NCBI GenBank assembly: GCA_937870985.1
Contig: CALMXF010000001.1
Span: 1 to 43,590 of the forward strand
DNA length: 43,590 nucleotides
Reading direction: 5' to 3'
Origin: an uncultured Chloroflexota bacterium
Lineage (GTDB): Bacteria; Chloroflexota; Chloroflexia; Thermomicrobiales; CFX8
A program made the position numbers and the translations under genes. Positions 8,698-15,961 of the stretch are shown here, piece after piece (the stretch's first letter is position 1; every line of letters starts with the position of its first letter). The notes beneath the pieces are model-generated. The model made no database searches. It was not told where the DNA came from and saw only the letters and a list, made by a program, of their open reading frames with translations.

Positions 8698-9285
8698 TCA
8701 GGAAGCCGCCCGCTCGGCTTGGAGTAGCTCGATCAGTTGCGAGATATCTCGACGGCTCAGCTCGGCAACAACCTGGCCGAATGACTGCTGTGCTCGCTCT
8801 TCAAGTCCGTCGCTGGTGATACCAGCCTGGCGCGCAATAGTCTGGAGGTAGTGGAGTTGGCGGTCCGTCGCAGCAAGGCGAGCGCCATTGGTTGATGGGT
8901 CACCGTCGCGGGCCGCGCGGATATCGACCGGGGAATCCACGACACGTTGCTGTTCCACGCCAAAGTCGAAGTCCCAGCAGAACTGCGTGCCGAAACCAAC
9001 TGCCGCGAGTGCCCGACCGAGCGCCTTCGTCTCTGCCTTCTCAAGATAGTCAGCGAAGTCGCCGGCGCGCTCGCTGCCCCATCCGGTGGCAGATGCGCCC
9101 CCTGGCAGGATCACCCGCGCGCGGAAGATGGCAGCATCATCGCGGTGCTCAACGAGCGCTGTCTCGATCTGCGCTTCTGGATGGGTCGACCGCAGCCAGA
9201 CGAGTCTCCACTTCACTTCGAGGTAGTCGCGCCCGCTGATCTTCGTCAAATAGCGGGTGGGGTCGAATGCGGACTGCTCGCTCAC
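8698..9285 (-). CDS. Putative single-strand annealing protein (Rad52/Sak3-like)
   Basis: A 195-residue protein. The core (about 10-110) has the pattern YLTKISGRDYLEVKWRLVWL, a central ARVILPGGASATGWGSE strand region and EKAETKALGRALAAVGFGTQF. This resembles phage single-strand annealing proteins of the Rad52 superfamily (Sak3 group), in which an A-x-G-R-A-L helix is characteristic. The C-terminal region (about 145-190: ATDRQLHYLQTIARQAG then LIELLQAE) is the small helical tail often attached to such proteins. GTG 9285 has GGAGAG eight bases upstream. The gene sits behind a TTGACT-N17-TATCAT promoter with a GAAC-N4-GTTC LexA box at the start site, so induction by DNA damage is likely. Family assignment is from memory of the pattern; function is inferred. 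Confidence 0.6.
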   Translation of the reverse strand: MSEQSAFDPTRYLTKISGRDYLEVKWRLVWLRSTHPEAQIETALVEHRDDAAIFRARVILPGGASATGWGSERAGDFADYLEKAETKALGRALAAVGFGTQFCWDFDFGVEQQRVVDSPVDIRAARDGDPSTNGARLAATDRQLHYLQTIARQAGITSDGLEERAQQSFGQVVAELSRRDISQLIELLQAERAAS

Positions 9286-9326
9286 CGTCTGCTCTCCGTT
9301 TCAATCATCAATCTGGCGTCCGCCTA

Positions 9327-9338
9327 GAACGTATGTTC
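9327..9338. promoter_or_regulatory. LexA (SOS) box of the annealing-protein operon
   Basis: GAACGTATGTTC fits GAAC-N4-GTTC exactly, with one further paired base on each side (A/T at 9326 and 9339). It lies just downstream of the -10 of the minus-strand promoter, around the expected start of transcription. Confidence 0.75.
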
Positions 9339-9345
9339 TGAATGC

Positions 9346-9374
9346 ATGATATACGGGACTTGTCCGCGAGTCAA
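9346..9374 (-). promoter_or_regulatory. Promoter of the annealing-protein operon
   Basis: On the minus strand TTGACT (9374-9369), a 17-base spacer and TATCAT (9351-9346). This is one of the few good two-box promoters in the window. Its -10 is followed within eight bases by the LexA box. Confidence 0.6.
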
Positions 9375-9442
9375 GTACCCTCGGAACTGTGGATATCAGA
9401 AGATGGGTCGGTTCTGACAATCACGGCGAGGCCGGGGCGCTG

Positions 9443-9451
9443 TGCTATAAT
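9443..9451 (+). promoter_or_regulatory. Extended -10 promoter of dnaN-recF
   Basis: TGCTATAAT, a perfect extended -10, 41 bases before the dnaN start. No convincing -35. It diverges from the SOS promoter about 70 bases away. Confidence 0.6.
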
Positions 9452-9492
9452 GCGGCTCAATTCGAGTGTACGGACACCAAGGAGCGAGTCTC

Positions 9493-10635
9493 GTGCGGGT
9501 AACGTGCTCACAGGGTAGCCTCCACCGCGCGCTGTCGATAGCCGGCCGCGCCGTCGCGTCGAAGAGCACACTCACAGTGCTCGGGAACTATCTCCTCGAG
9601 GCCGCTGAGGATGCGTTGACGGTCTCCGCGACGAATCTGGATCTCGCAATAACGTGTCGTATCCCGGCGGAAGTCACCGAGTCGGGGCGAATCACGGTTC
9701 AGGCGAGAGTCCTCAGCGAGTTTGTCGCGAGTCTCGACGACGACACGGTGGAGCTGAGCCAGGAGCAGGGGCCACTGACGGTCACTGTTCGGCAGCGTGC
9801 TACCCAGGCGCATGTGCGTGGCACCGACCCGGAGGATTTTCCGACAATCGCGCGGGCGATCGAGGGCGGCGCCTCGCTGGCGCTGGAGCCGGGCGCGTTT
9901 CGCGACGCGATCTCTCGCGTCGTGTTCGCGGCGGCAACCGACGATAGCCGGCCAGTTCTGGCCGGCGTGCAGCTCACCGCGCGGGATGAACGACTCACCC
10001 TCGCTGCGGCCGATGGGTTTCGGATGTCCGTCCAGCAGGTCAATCTCGGCCGACCGGTCGATCAGGATCTGTCGATCATCGTCCCGGCTCGGTCGTTTCA
10101 GGAGGTCTCGCGCGTCCTCGCGGATGCCGGGGATGTCGTTACCCTCACCGTTACGCCGAACCAGAGCCAGCTCATGGTGACGCTCGAAGACGTCTGGATC
10201 ACAACTCGACTTATTGACGGCACATTCCCAGACCTGAGCCAGATCATCCCGAGGGACTGGAACACGCGCACAACAGTCCAGCGGGACGACCTGCTTGATG
10301 CAACCAGGCGCGCGACGATCTTCGCTCGTAGCAACAACGACGTTGTCAAGCTGGAGATCGCGCCGTCCAGCGAGTCGCTGGATATCGGCCGGATCACCGT
10401 AACCGGGACAGCCGCGGACACCGGCGACAACCGCGACGATATCGACGCGCAAGTGGAAGGCGGCGAAATGCAGATCGCCTTCAACGGTCGCTATCTGAAC
10501 GACGTGCTGTCGGTTCTCCGAGACGCCCGGGTTGCCTTTGAGCTTCAGGGCCCCAACAGTGCCGGGGTGATCAAGTCGGCTGAGTCCGAGGACTTTGTCC
10601 ACGTCATCATGCCGATGGTCATCGGCGCGAATTAG
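9493..10635 (+). CDS. dnaN: DNA polymerase III beta subunit (sliding clamp)
   Basis: The ring-shaped processivity clamp for the replicative polymerase. The 380-residue protein has the three-domain organisation of the family: MRVTCSQGSLHRALSIAGRAV at the start, TLTVLGNYLLEA, DDSRPVLAGVQLTARDERLTLAAADGFR in the middle domain, and the C-terminal FVHVIMPMVIGAN carrying the conserved (M)P(M/L) end. GTG 9493 is preceded by AAGGAG eight bases upstream and gives the usual N-terminus; GTG 9466 is less likely. It is transcribed with recF, 13 bases downstream. dnaA is absent from this neighbourhood, so the classical dnaA-dnaN-recF order is broken here. Confidence 0.96.
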   Translation: MRVTCSQGSLHRALSIAGRAVASKSTLTVLGNYLLEAAEDALTVSATNLDLAITCRIPAEVTESGRITVQARVLSEFVASLDDDTVELSQEQGPLTVTVRQRATQAHVRGTDPEDFPTIARAIEGGASLALEPGAFRDAISRVVFAAATDDSRPVLAGVQLTARDERLTLAAADGFRMSVQQVNLGRPVDQDLSIIVPARSFQEVSRVLADAGDVVTLTVTPNQSQLMVTLEDVWITTRLIDGTFPDLSQIIPRDWNTRTTVQRDDLLDATRRATIFARSNNDVVKLEIAPSSESLDIGRITVTGTAADTGDNRDDIDAQVEGGEMQIAFNGRYLNDVLSVLRDARVAFELQGPNSAGVIKSAESEDFVHVIMPMVIGAN

Positions 10636-10648
10636 CCGCGCTCCTCAA

Positions 10649-11857
10649 GTGACGGAGATTGAACAAGTCGCCGTTCAGCGCCTGGAGCTCGAGCAGTTCC
10701 GCGTGTACGAGTCGTTAAGGCTCGAGGTTCCGGCTGCCGGCCTCCGCATCGTCGGAGCGAATGGCACGGGAAAATCGTCGCTCCTTGAAGCGCTCGAGCT
10801 GCTGTCAACAACGCGACCCAGACGCGGCGCAAATGATGGAGACCTGATCGCCCATCGGAGCGGAGTCGAGCTCGGCGTGCCACCGTACACGCGGGTGGAG
10901 GCGCATGTGCTTCGAGGCGACGCGTTAGCTGTGCTCGAGGTCTTCATTCAGCAACGTGAGCATCGATCGGGGACGAAGAAGCTACTGAAGGTCGCGAATC
11001 GATCCCGACGAGCCGCCGATGTTGTTGGGATCGTGCCGACGGTATCGTTTGCTCCCGATGATCTCGATCTGGTGCTCGGCTCTCCGTCAGTGCGGCGACG
11101 TTTCCTCGACATCATGCTGTCACAGACTGATCGTCGATATCTCGGACATCTGTCGCGCTACGCGCGCATCCTGGCGCATCGCAACAGCCTGCTGAAGGAT
11201 CCGGGATCTTCTGTGCCAGGGGGTGATGACCAGTTCTCGTACTGGGACGAACAACTGGTTGCGCTCGGTGCGTACATCATCGCGGCCCGGGCAGGGGTGA
11301 TCAGGAGTCTGGATGATCTTGCCCGCCAGCGGTTTCACGAGCTATCACCAGATTCAGGAACACTCCAGATCAGATATACGTCGACGCTGACAGCGGCGGA
11401 GTCGTGGTGGGATAGCGTGAACACCGTGAGCGGCGACGCGCTTGACGGCGCGCAACGAGTGGGCACGCTCTTCGAGAGTCAGCTCCGGCGAGGGCGACAC
11501 GCAGATCTGGCGCGAGGCGTGACGTCGATCGGTCCGCATCGCGATGATCTGGAGTTTCTCCTGGATGGACGACCCCTTGCGCGGTTCGGATCACGCGGCC
11601 AGCAGCGCCTGGTCGTCCTCGCTCTGAAGCTCGCGGAGCTGGGAGTGGCTGAGACGAGAATCGGGTTCAGGCCGATTCTGTTGCTCGACGATATGCTCTC
11701 AGAGCTCGACCCGGCACATCGTGAATCGCTGCTCGCGGCAGTCTCGGTCGGTGGCCAGGTGTTTATCACGGCGACAGAGCCGGGATTGGTCGATCGAGCG
11801 GATCTGTCGGCTCTCGGGCACGTGTGGCTGAAGGAACCAGGGCAGATCGGCCTGTAG
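10649..11857 (+). CDS. recF: Recombination mediator RecF
   Basis: RecF is the ABC-type ATPase that, with RecO and RecR, loads RecA at single-strand gaps. The 402-residue protein has Walker A at 36-43 (GANGTGKS), the signature region ending in FGSRGQQRLVVLALKLAEL and Walker B ILLLDDMLSELD. IGPHRDDLEF before the signature is diagnostic of RecF within the SMC-like ATPases. GTG 10649 gives a standard N-terminus (VQRLELEQFRVYESL). The ribosome site is weak, suggesting translation coupled to dnaN, whose stop is 13 bases upstream. tRNA-Gln follows with its own promoter. Confidence 0.95.
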   Translation: MTEIEQVAVQRLELEQFRVYESLRLEVPAAGLRIVGANGTGKSSLLEALELLSTTRPRRGANDGDLIAHRSGVELGVPPYTRVEAHVLRGDALAVLEVFIQQREHRSGTKKLLKVANRSRRAADVVGIVPTVSFAPDDLDLVLGSPSVRRRFLDIMLSQTDRRYLGHLSRYARILAHRNSLLKDPGSSVPGGDDQFSYWDEQLVALGAYIIAARAGVIRSLDDLARQRFHELSPDSGTLQIRYTSTLTAAESWWDSVNTVSGDALDGAQRVGTLFESQLRRGRHADLARGVTSIGPHRDDLEFLLDGRPLARFGSRGQQRLVVLALKLAELGVAETRIGFRPILLLDDMLSELDPAHRESLLAAVSVGGQVFITATEPGLVDRADLSALGHVWLKEPGQIGL

Positions 11858-11872
11858 TAGCACTCGTCGGCG

Positions 11873-11901
11873 TTGCGTGAAGGAGTTGGCGACCGTATAC
11901 T
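11873..11901 (+). promoter_or_regulatory. Promoter of tRNA-Gln
   Basis: TTGCGT at 11873-11878, 17-base spacer, TATACT at 11896-11901. The tRNA begins 20 bases after the -10. Confidence 0.5.
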
Positions 11902-11921
11902 TCGTGGTCGTGGTCAGACGA

Positions 11922-11992
11922 TGGGGAGTCGTCTAACGGTAGGACGTGTGACTCTGAATCACAAAGTTGGGGTTCGAATCCCTGCTCCCCAG
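11922..11992 (+). tRNA. tRNA-Gln (anticodon CTG)
   Basis: Cloverleaf with 7-bp acceptor stem (TGGGGAG/CTCCCCA), D-arm, anticodon loop CTCTGAA, T-arm loop TTCGAAT and discriminator G. The anticodon is CTG, reading CAG. The U1-A72 pair with G73 is typical of tRNA-Gln. The 3' CCA is not encoded (CCT follows), so it must be added by the CCA enzyme. Confidence 0.95.
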
Positions 11993-12005
11993 CCTGTTGA
12001 GAGAT

Positions 12006-12050
12006 GAACATCGCCCTCGCACGAACTTGCGAGGGCGATGTTCTTTTTTT
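12006..12050 (+). terminator. Strong intrinsic terminator after tRNA-Gln
   Basis: A perfect 16-bp stem (GAACATCGCCCTCGCA at 12006-12021 and its complement at 12028-12043), six-base loop, then seven T residues. It is the clearest intrinsic terminator in the window and separates this unit from the convergent one-carbon operon. Confidence 0.95.
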
Positions 12051-12065
12051 CATGTTCGAGGCCTG

Positions 12066-12386
12066 CTACTCGACATTCCATTCCTGGTAGATGAGCTTGC
12101 GCCGGCGAGCGCGAACACGCAGGAGACGCATTCGCACGCGCCCGGTAACGCCGAAGTAGAACAGCGCCGCGATGAACCATGGCACCGAGAGCGCAACGAC
12201 AACGGCGACCGCATCAAGAGTCGGAAAGACGATCAGTATCAGAATCGATGTTACGACCTTGAATGCGAACAGCGTCCAGACCGACGCCCAGACGACCGTC
12301 CGCATCTCGGAGGGGTCTTCGTGATAGACGTAGCGGGAATCGGCTTCGTCCGGTCCGGGACGTTGCCGCTTAGTGTGGGGAGACAT
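12066..12386 (-). CDS. Small two-span membrane protein, unknown function
   Basis: A 106-residue protein with a charged N-terminus, two hydrophobic segments (about 30-53 TVVWASVWTLFAFKVVTSIL and 58-80 AVAVVVALSVPWFIAALFYF) and a very basic C-terminal tail (RMRLLRVRARRRKL). That basic tail should face the cytoplasm. It is the last gene of the fchA-folD-fhs unit, 26 bases after fhs. No family was recognised. Its end lies 15 bases from the strong terminator of the convergent tRNA unit. Confidence 0.75.
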   Translation of the reverse strand: MSPHTKRQRPGPDEADSRYVYHEDPSEMRTVVWASVWTLFAFKVVTSILILIVFPTLDAVAVVVALSVPWFIAALFYFGVTGRVRMRLLRVRARRRKLIYQEWNVE

Positions 12387-12412
12387 ATCCCGCCTGCTCG
12401 TTTCTATCCAGA

Positions 12413-14104
12413 CTAGTTCAGCCCGATGATCTCGCCTTCGTCGTTGATGTCGACCTTGAGCCCGCCTGGTGACTTGCCAAGGCCGGGCATCGTTCGCATT
12501 TCGCCCGCGATGGGATAGATGAATCCCGCGCCTGCCGAAGCACGCACCTCCCGAATGAGCAGGTCGAACCCTTCTGGCCGGCCGACCAGTTGCGGATCCC
12601 CGCTCAGCGAGAGATGTGTCTTGGCCATGCAGATCGGTAGATTGTCATAACCAAGTGCCGTGTAGGTGCGAATCGCCCGGTTGGCCGCCGGCGTGTAACT
12701 GACCGATCCTGCGCCATACATCTCCTTCGCGATGGTCTCGATCTTCGACTTGATCGGCGCGTCGAGCGGGTAGAGGTGGTGGAAGTTGCTTCCGTGCTCG
12801 GCCGCTCGCAATGTTGCGCGCGCGAGATCCGTGCCACCGGCGCCTCCTTCGGCAAAGACCTTGCTGACTGCAACATCGAATGCGCCAGCCTCCATCGATA
12901 CCTTCCGAACGAGCTCGATTTCGGCTTCGGTGTCATCCGGGAAGTGGTTGATCGCCACAACGACCGGAATGCCGTACTTCTGGACGTTCTCGATCTGCTT
13001 GACCAGGTTGCCGATTCCCGCAGCGAGGGCGTCAAGGTTCTCGGTCCGCAGTCCTGGGTCCAACGGTTTCCCTGCGATGATCTTGAACCGGCCGCTGTGC
13101 GCCTTGAGCGCCCGAATCGTTGCGACGAGGACAGCGGCATCTGGCTTCAATCCGCTGACGCGGCACTTGATGTTGAAGTTCTTTTCAGCGCCAAGGTCGG
13201 CGCCAAATCCCGCCTCGGTGATCAGAATGTCGGCAAGGCGCAGGCCAATCTGATCGGCCAGAACCGACGAATTGCCATGTGCGATGTTGCCGAATGGTCC
13301 TGCGTGAACGAGCGCGGGAGTGTTCTCGAGTGTTTGCAGCAGGTTCGGCTTGATCGCGTCCTTCATCAACACGGTCATTGCGCCAGCGATCCCGAGCTGC
13401 TCGACGGTGACGGGTTTCTTGGCCTTCGATTGACCGACGATGATGCGCTTGAAGCGCTCGCGGAGATCGTCGAGGCTGGTCGCGAGCGCGAAGATCGCCA
13501 TCACTTCGGAAGCGGCTGTGATGTCGAATCCGGTCTGGCGCGGGACGCCATTGCCATCACCGAGACCCGTCACGATCTCCCGGAGCGCCCGATCGTTGAC
13601 GTCCAGAACGCGCCGCCAGGTAATCGTTGATGGATCGATATCCAGCGGATTGCCCTGAAACAGAGAATTGTCGAGGAACGCTGAGCAGAGATTATGGGCT
13701 GCAGTGACAGCATGGAAGTCGCCAGTCAGATGGAGATTGAGATCCTCCATCGGAATCACTTGCGCGTGTCCGCCGCCGGCCGCCCCGCCCTTGATACCGA
13801 AGACAGGGCCGAGTGATGCCTGTCGGACGGCGATGATGGCGTTGGCCCCGACGTGCGCCATTGCCTGCCCAAGCCCGACTGTCGTCGTTGTCTTGCCCTC
13901 GCCAAGTGGAGTCGGGGTGATCGCCGTGCAGACGACGTATTTCCCGAGCGGTCGATCGGTCGGGCGGTCCAGCGCAGTCAGATTGATCTTCGCCTTGTGA
14001 CGTCCATAGAGCTCGAGGTCGTCATCGTGAATGCCGAGATCGGCCGCGATCTCGGTAATTGGCTTCAGCGTCGCCTGACGCGCGATTTCGATATCGGACA
14101 GCAT
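12413..14104 (-). CDS. fhs: Formate--tetrahydrofolate ligase
   Basis: ATP-dependent formation of 10-formyl-THF from formate and THF. The 563-residue protein is near the usual 557. The nucleotide-binding region TPTPLGEGKTTTTVGLGQA, GIKGGAAGGGHAQVIPMEDLNLHLTGD and AINHFPDDTEAEIE are diagnostic, and the end PGLGKSPGGLKVDINDEG fits. ATG 14104 (MLSDIEIARQATLKPI) with AAGGGG six bases upstream is preferred over the upstream in-frame start at 14152. It begins one base after folD. With FchA and FolD it links formate to methylene-THF, supplying formyl groups for purine synthesis or, in reverse, recovering ATP. Confidence 0.97.
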   Translation of the reverse strand: MLSDIEIARQATLKPITEIAADLGIHDDDLELYGRHKAKINLTALDRPTDRPLGKYVVCTAITPTPLGEGKTTTTVGLGQAMAHVGANAIIAVRQASLGPVFGIKGGAAGGGHAQVIPMEDLNLHLTGDFHAVTAAHNLCSAFLDNSLFQGNPLDIDPSTITWRRVLDVNDRALREIVTGLGDGNGVPRQTGFDITAASEVMAIFALATSLDDLRERFKRIIVGQSKAKKPVTVEQLGIAGAMTVLMKDAIKPNLLQTLENTPALVHAGPFGNIAHGNSSVLADQIGLRLADILITEAGFGADLGAEKNFNIKCRVSGLKPDAAVLVATIRALKAHSGRFKIIAGKPLDPGLRTENLDALAAGIGNLVKQIENVQKYGIPVVVAINHFPDDTEAEIELVRKVSMEAGAFDVAVSKVFAEGGAGGTDLARATLRAAEHGSNFHHLYPLDAPIKSKIETIAKEMYGAGSVSYTPAANRAIRTYTALGYDNLPICMAKTHLSLSGDPQLVGRPEGFDLLIREVRASAGAGFIYPIAGEMRTMPGLGKSPGGLKVDINDEGEIIGLN

Positions 14105-14105
14105 C

Positions 14106-15011
14106 CTAGCCCCTTTCGCCCGTAACTCGTTCGACCAAGTTGTCGCCAGCACTGTTTCGTTGATATTGAAGCGTGGCTGCCTTGATTGTGTTCCGCAACA
14201 AGACCGACGTAGTGACGCGGCCGGTGCCGCCCGGAACCGGTGTCAAGGCTCCTGCAATCTCCGCGACCGCCGGCGCATCGGCGTCACCGACCATCTTGCC
14301 ATCAACGAAGTTCACACCGAAGTCTATTACGGTTGCGCCGGGACGGATCATATCCGCTCTCAGGCTTCCAGGGCGTCCGACGGCGGAGATGACGATATCT
14401 GCTTCGCGAGTGAATCGTTCGGGGGTTGGCGTGCGCGAGTGACAGGTTGTGACGGTTGCGTTCTCGGCGAGGAGCATCGCTGCCATCGGCCGGCCGACTA
14501 CCGGGCTACGCCCGAGCACGACCGCGAGTCGTCCTGCGATCGGGATCTGATAGTGCTTGAGGAGTGCCATGCCACCGGCGGGTGTCGACGGCGCCAGGAC
14601 ATTGCGATCGTCGTGGAAGAGGCGCCCCGCATTGAACGTGGTCACGCCGTCAATGTCCTTCAGCGGGTCAAGTAAGTCGGCCACCTGGATACGTGAGAGG
14701 TGTGGCGGCAACGGCTGGAGGATGAGAACCCCGTTGATCTCGGGGCGATCGTTGAGCTCAAGCACGTGACGATTCAAGGCTTTCTGGCTAACCGTGCTCT
14801 CCAGCTCGACGATGGTCGTGGGCATGGAAATGCCATCCGCCGCTTTGACGATTGCGTTCAGGTAAGCGCGCGCGCTGGGGTCGGCGCCGACCAGCATGAT
14901 GGCCAGCCTGGGGGTGGTCGCGTAACTGTTGTGGAATCGCCGTAACTCGTCAACGGCTCGCTCCCGTAGCGCACGTGACACGGGGCGACCGTCAAGCACA
15001 TGTGCAGTCAA
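14106..15011 (-). CDS. folD: Methylenetetrahydrofolate dehydrogenase, FolD-like, probably without cyclohydrolase activity
   Basis: A 301-residue FolD homologue that aligns with the E. coli enzyme without gaps through the catalytic region. Tyr50 and Asp121 (KDIDG) are kept. The cyclohydrolase lysine at position 54 (YxxxK) is isoleucine (YLNAI), and the glutamine at 98 is leucine (ILQP instead of VQLP). The NADP region GRSPVVGRPMAAMLL and PGGTGRVTTSVLL are intact, so the dehydrogenase half should work. Known human Lys56/Gln100 substitutions abolish the cyclohydrolase, so this protein is probably a monofunctional dehydrogenase. The adjacent FchA would hydrolyse methenyl-THF. The TTG start overlaps the fchA stop by four bases and has GGAG five bases upstream. 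Confidence 0.93.
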   Translation of the reverse strand: MTAHVLDGRPVSRALRERAVDELRRFHNSYATTPRLAIMLVGADPSARAYLNAIVKAADGISMPTTIVELESTVSQKALNRHVLELNDRPEINGVLILQPLPPHLSRIQVADLLDPLKDIDGVTTFNAGRLFHDDRNVLAPSTPAGGMALLKHYQIPIAGRLAVVLGRSPVVGRPMAAMLLAENATVTTCHSRTPTPERFTREADIVISAVGRPGSLRADMIRPGATVIDFGVNFVDGKMVGDADAPAVAEIAGALTPVPGGTGRVTTSVLLRNTIKAATLQYQRNSAGDNLVERVTGERG

Positions 15012-15682
15012 CTGACTCCACCCTTCCTCTGTCCTCCGATTACTGCCTCCCGAGTAGCTTGTTCGATCTCGGCCGCGTGCGCCACCACGCGTGCATGGAT
15101 GTCATCCCATTGCTGGCGCAGTTGCTCGGAGCGTTCTGCCGACTCGGGATTCTCGGCAAGGAGCACGATGTTTACCTCCGCGGTAAGAAGCGCGCCTCGT
15201 GCCGCGCCTTCCGCGATCGTCGCCGCCGCGCCGAGATCGCTGACCGTGAAGCGCGTCGCGATGGGCAGGTGTAGGGTGATGATGCTCAGAAGCTTCCCAA
15301 CCTGCTCGGCAATATGAATGGGCGCCAGCGCGGCGCGCTCGAGCGCGGAGTAATAGGTGGTCCAGTCGCCGGTTGCTTTGGCGTTGCGCTGCGCGGCAAG
15401 CAGTTCCTGAAGCGACGCGATGTCATCGTCGGCGGCAGCGTAGAAGCTGTCGATCAACATTTCGAGGTCGTTGATCGACGCTGCGATATCGTCGCGTCGC
15501 GGCGCGTTTGACTTCCGGCGATGGCTGAGGCGAAACACGAGCAACGCGCTGGCTGCCGCGCCCGCGCAGGCGAGCGCGGCAACGCTCCCGCCACCGCAGA
15601 AGACATCGGGGTCGGCGATTCCTCGATTGAACTCGCGCGCCGAGAGATCGGCGACATAGTCGGATCGGTCGTTCGTCGTCAT
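15008..15682 (-). CDS. fchA: Methenyltetrahydrofolate cyclohydrolase, cyclodeaminase/FTCD family
   Basis: A 224-residue member of the formimidoyl-THF cyclodeaminase/cyclohydrolase family. In C1 operons this family acts as 5,10-methenyl-THF cyclohydrolase. Recognisable parts are PDVFCGGGSVAALACAGAAA near residue 25-45 and SDLGAAATIAEGAARGALL near 165, a pattern shared by FchA and the cyclodeaminase domain. ATG 15682 is preceded by AAGGGA. It is the first gene of the fchA-folD-fhs unit, overlapping folD by four bases, with an extended -10 about 50 bases upstream. Absence of histidine-degradation genes, and the altered FolD next door, favour the cyclohydrolase role. Confidence 0.88.
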   Translation of the reverse strand: MTTNDRSDYVADLSAREFNRGIADPDVFCGGGSVAALACAGAAASALLVFRLSHRRKSNAPRRDDIAASINDLEMLIDSFYAAADDDIASLQELLAAQRNAKATGDWTTYYSALERAALAPIHIAEQVGKLLSIITLHLPIATRFTVSDLGAAATIAEGAARGALLTAEVNIVLLAENPESAERSEQLRQQWDDIHARVVAHAAEIEQATREAVIGGQRKGGVS

Positions 15683-15728
15683 GGCGTTCCCTTCTGAATC
15701 GGTGAAACAGCCAGGGTATCTCCGCGAA

Positions 15729-15737
15729 GTTATAGCA
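15729..15737 (-). promoter_or_regulatory. Extended -10 promoter of fchA-folD-fhs
   Basis: TGCTATAAC on the minus strand, 47 bases before the fchA ATG, leaving a leader of about 40 bases. I saw no THF riboswitch in it. Confidence 0.5.
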
Positions 15738-15839
15738 GCCCGCCCGACACAGAGCCTCCGAACAACGCGCCACGACAACGGCGCGATACTGTGTCATTGA
15801 TGGCGCGATGTTGACACCTGTGGATTCTCACCTCACCAC

Positions 15840-15868
15840 TTGACCACCTGTCACTTGCGTGTTAGTCT
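15840..15868 (+). promoter_or_regulatory. Promoter of the XRE regulator gene
   Basis: TTGACC at 15840-15845, 17-base spacer, TAGTCT at 15863-15868, which is also preceded by TG (TGTTAGTCT), making it an extended -10. Confidence 0.5.
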
Positions 15869-15875
15869 ATGCAAC

Positions 15876-15896
15876 ACGAACGGACGATGTGTTCGT
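15876..15896. promoter_or_regulatory. Inverted repeat, candidate operator for the XRE regulator
   Basis: ACGAAC at 15876-15881 and GTTCGT at 15891-15896, separated by nine bases, lie just after the -10 of the XRE promoter, at the expected transcription start. The position suits autoregulation. The half-sites resemble LexA half-sites but the spacing is wrong for LexA. Confidence 0.4.
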
Positions 15897-15961
15897 TCGC
15901 AGGCAACGGTCCTCGGGCGAGGCGGGGCCACCGTGCGAAATGGATGAGCGAGGAGCACGAA

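Noticed and set aside
9360-9490. Possible replication origin upstream of dnaN
   Set aside because: Only one imperfect DnaA box (TGTGGATAT at 9388-9396) and no AT-rich unwinding stretch or repeat cluster; a second weak match near 15820 is isolated.
15683-15800. THF riboswitch before fchA
   Set aside because: The leader after the predicted start is about 40 bases and lacks the THF aptamer pattern.
15876-15896. LexA box at the XRE promoter
   Set aside because: Half-sites CGAAC/GTTCG are present but separated by nine bases rather than four, so LexA binding is unlikely; kept only as a candidate autoregulatory operator.
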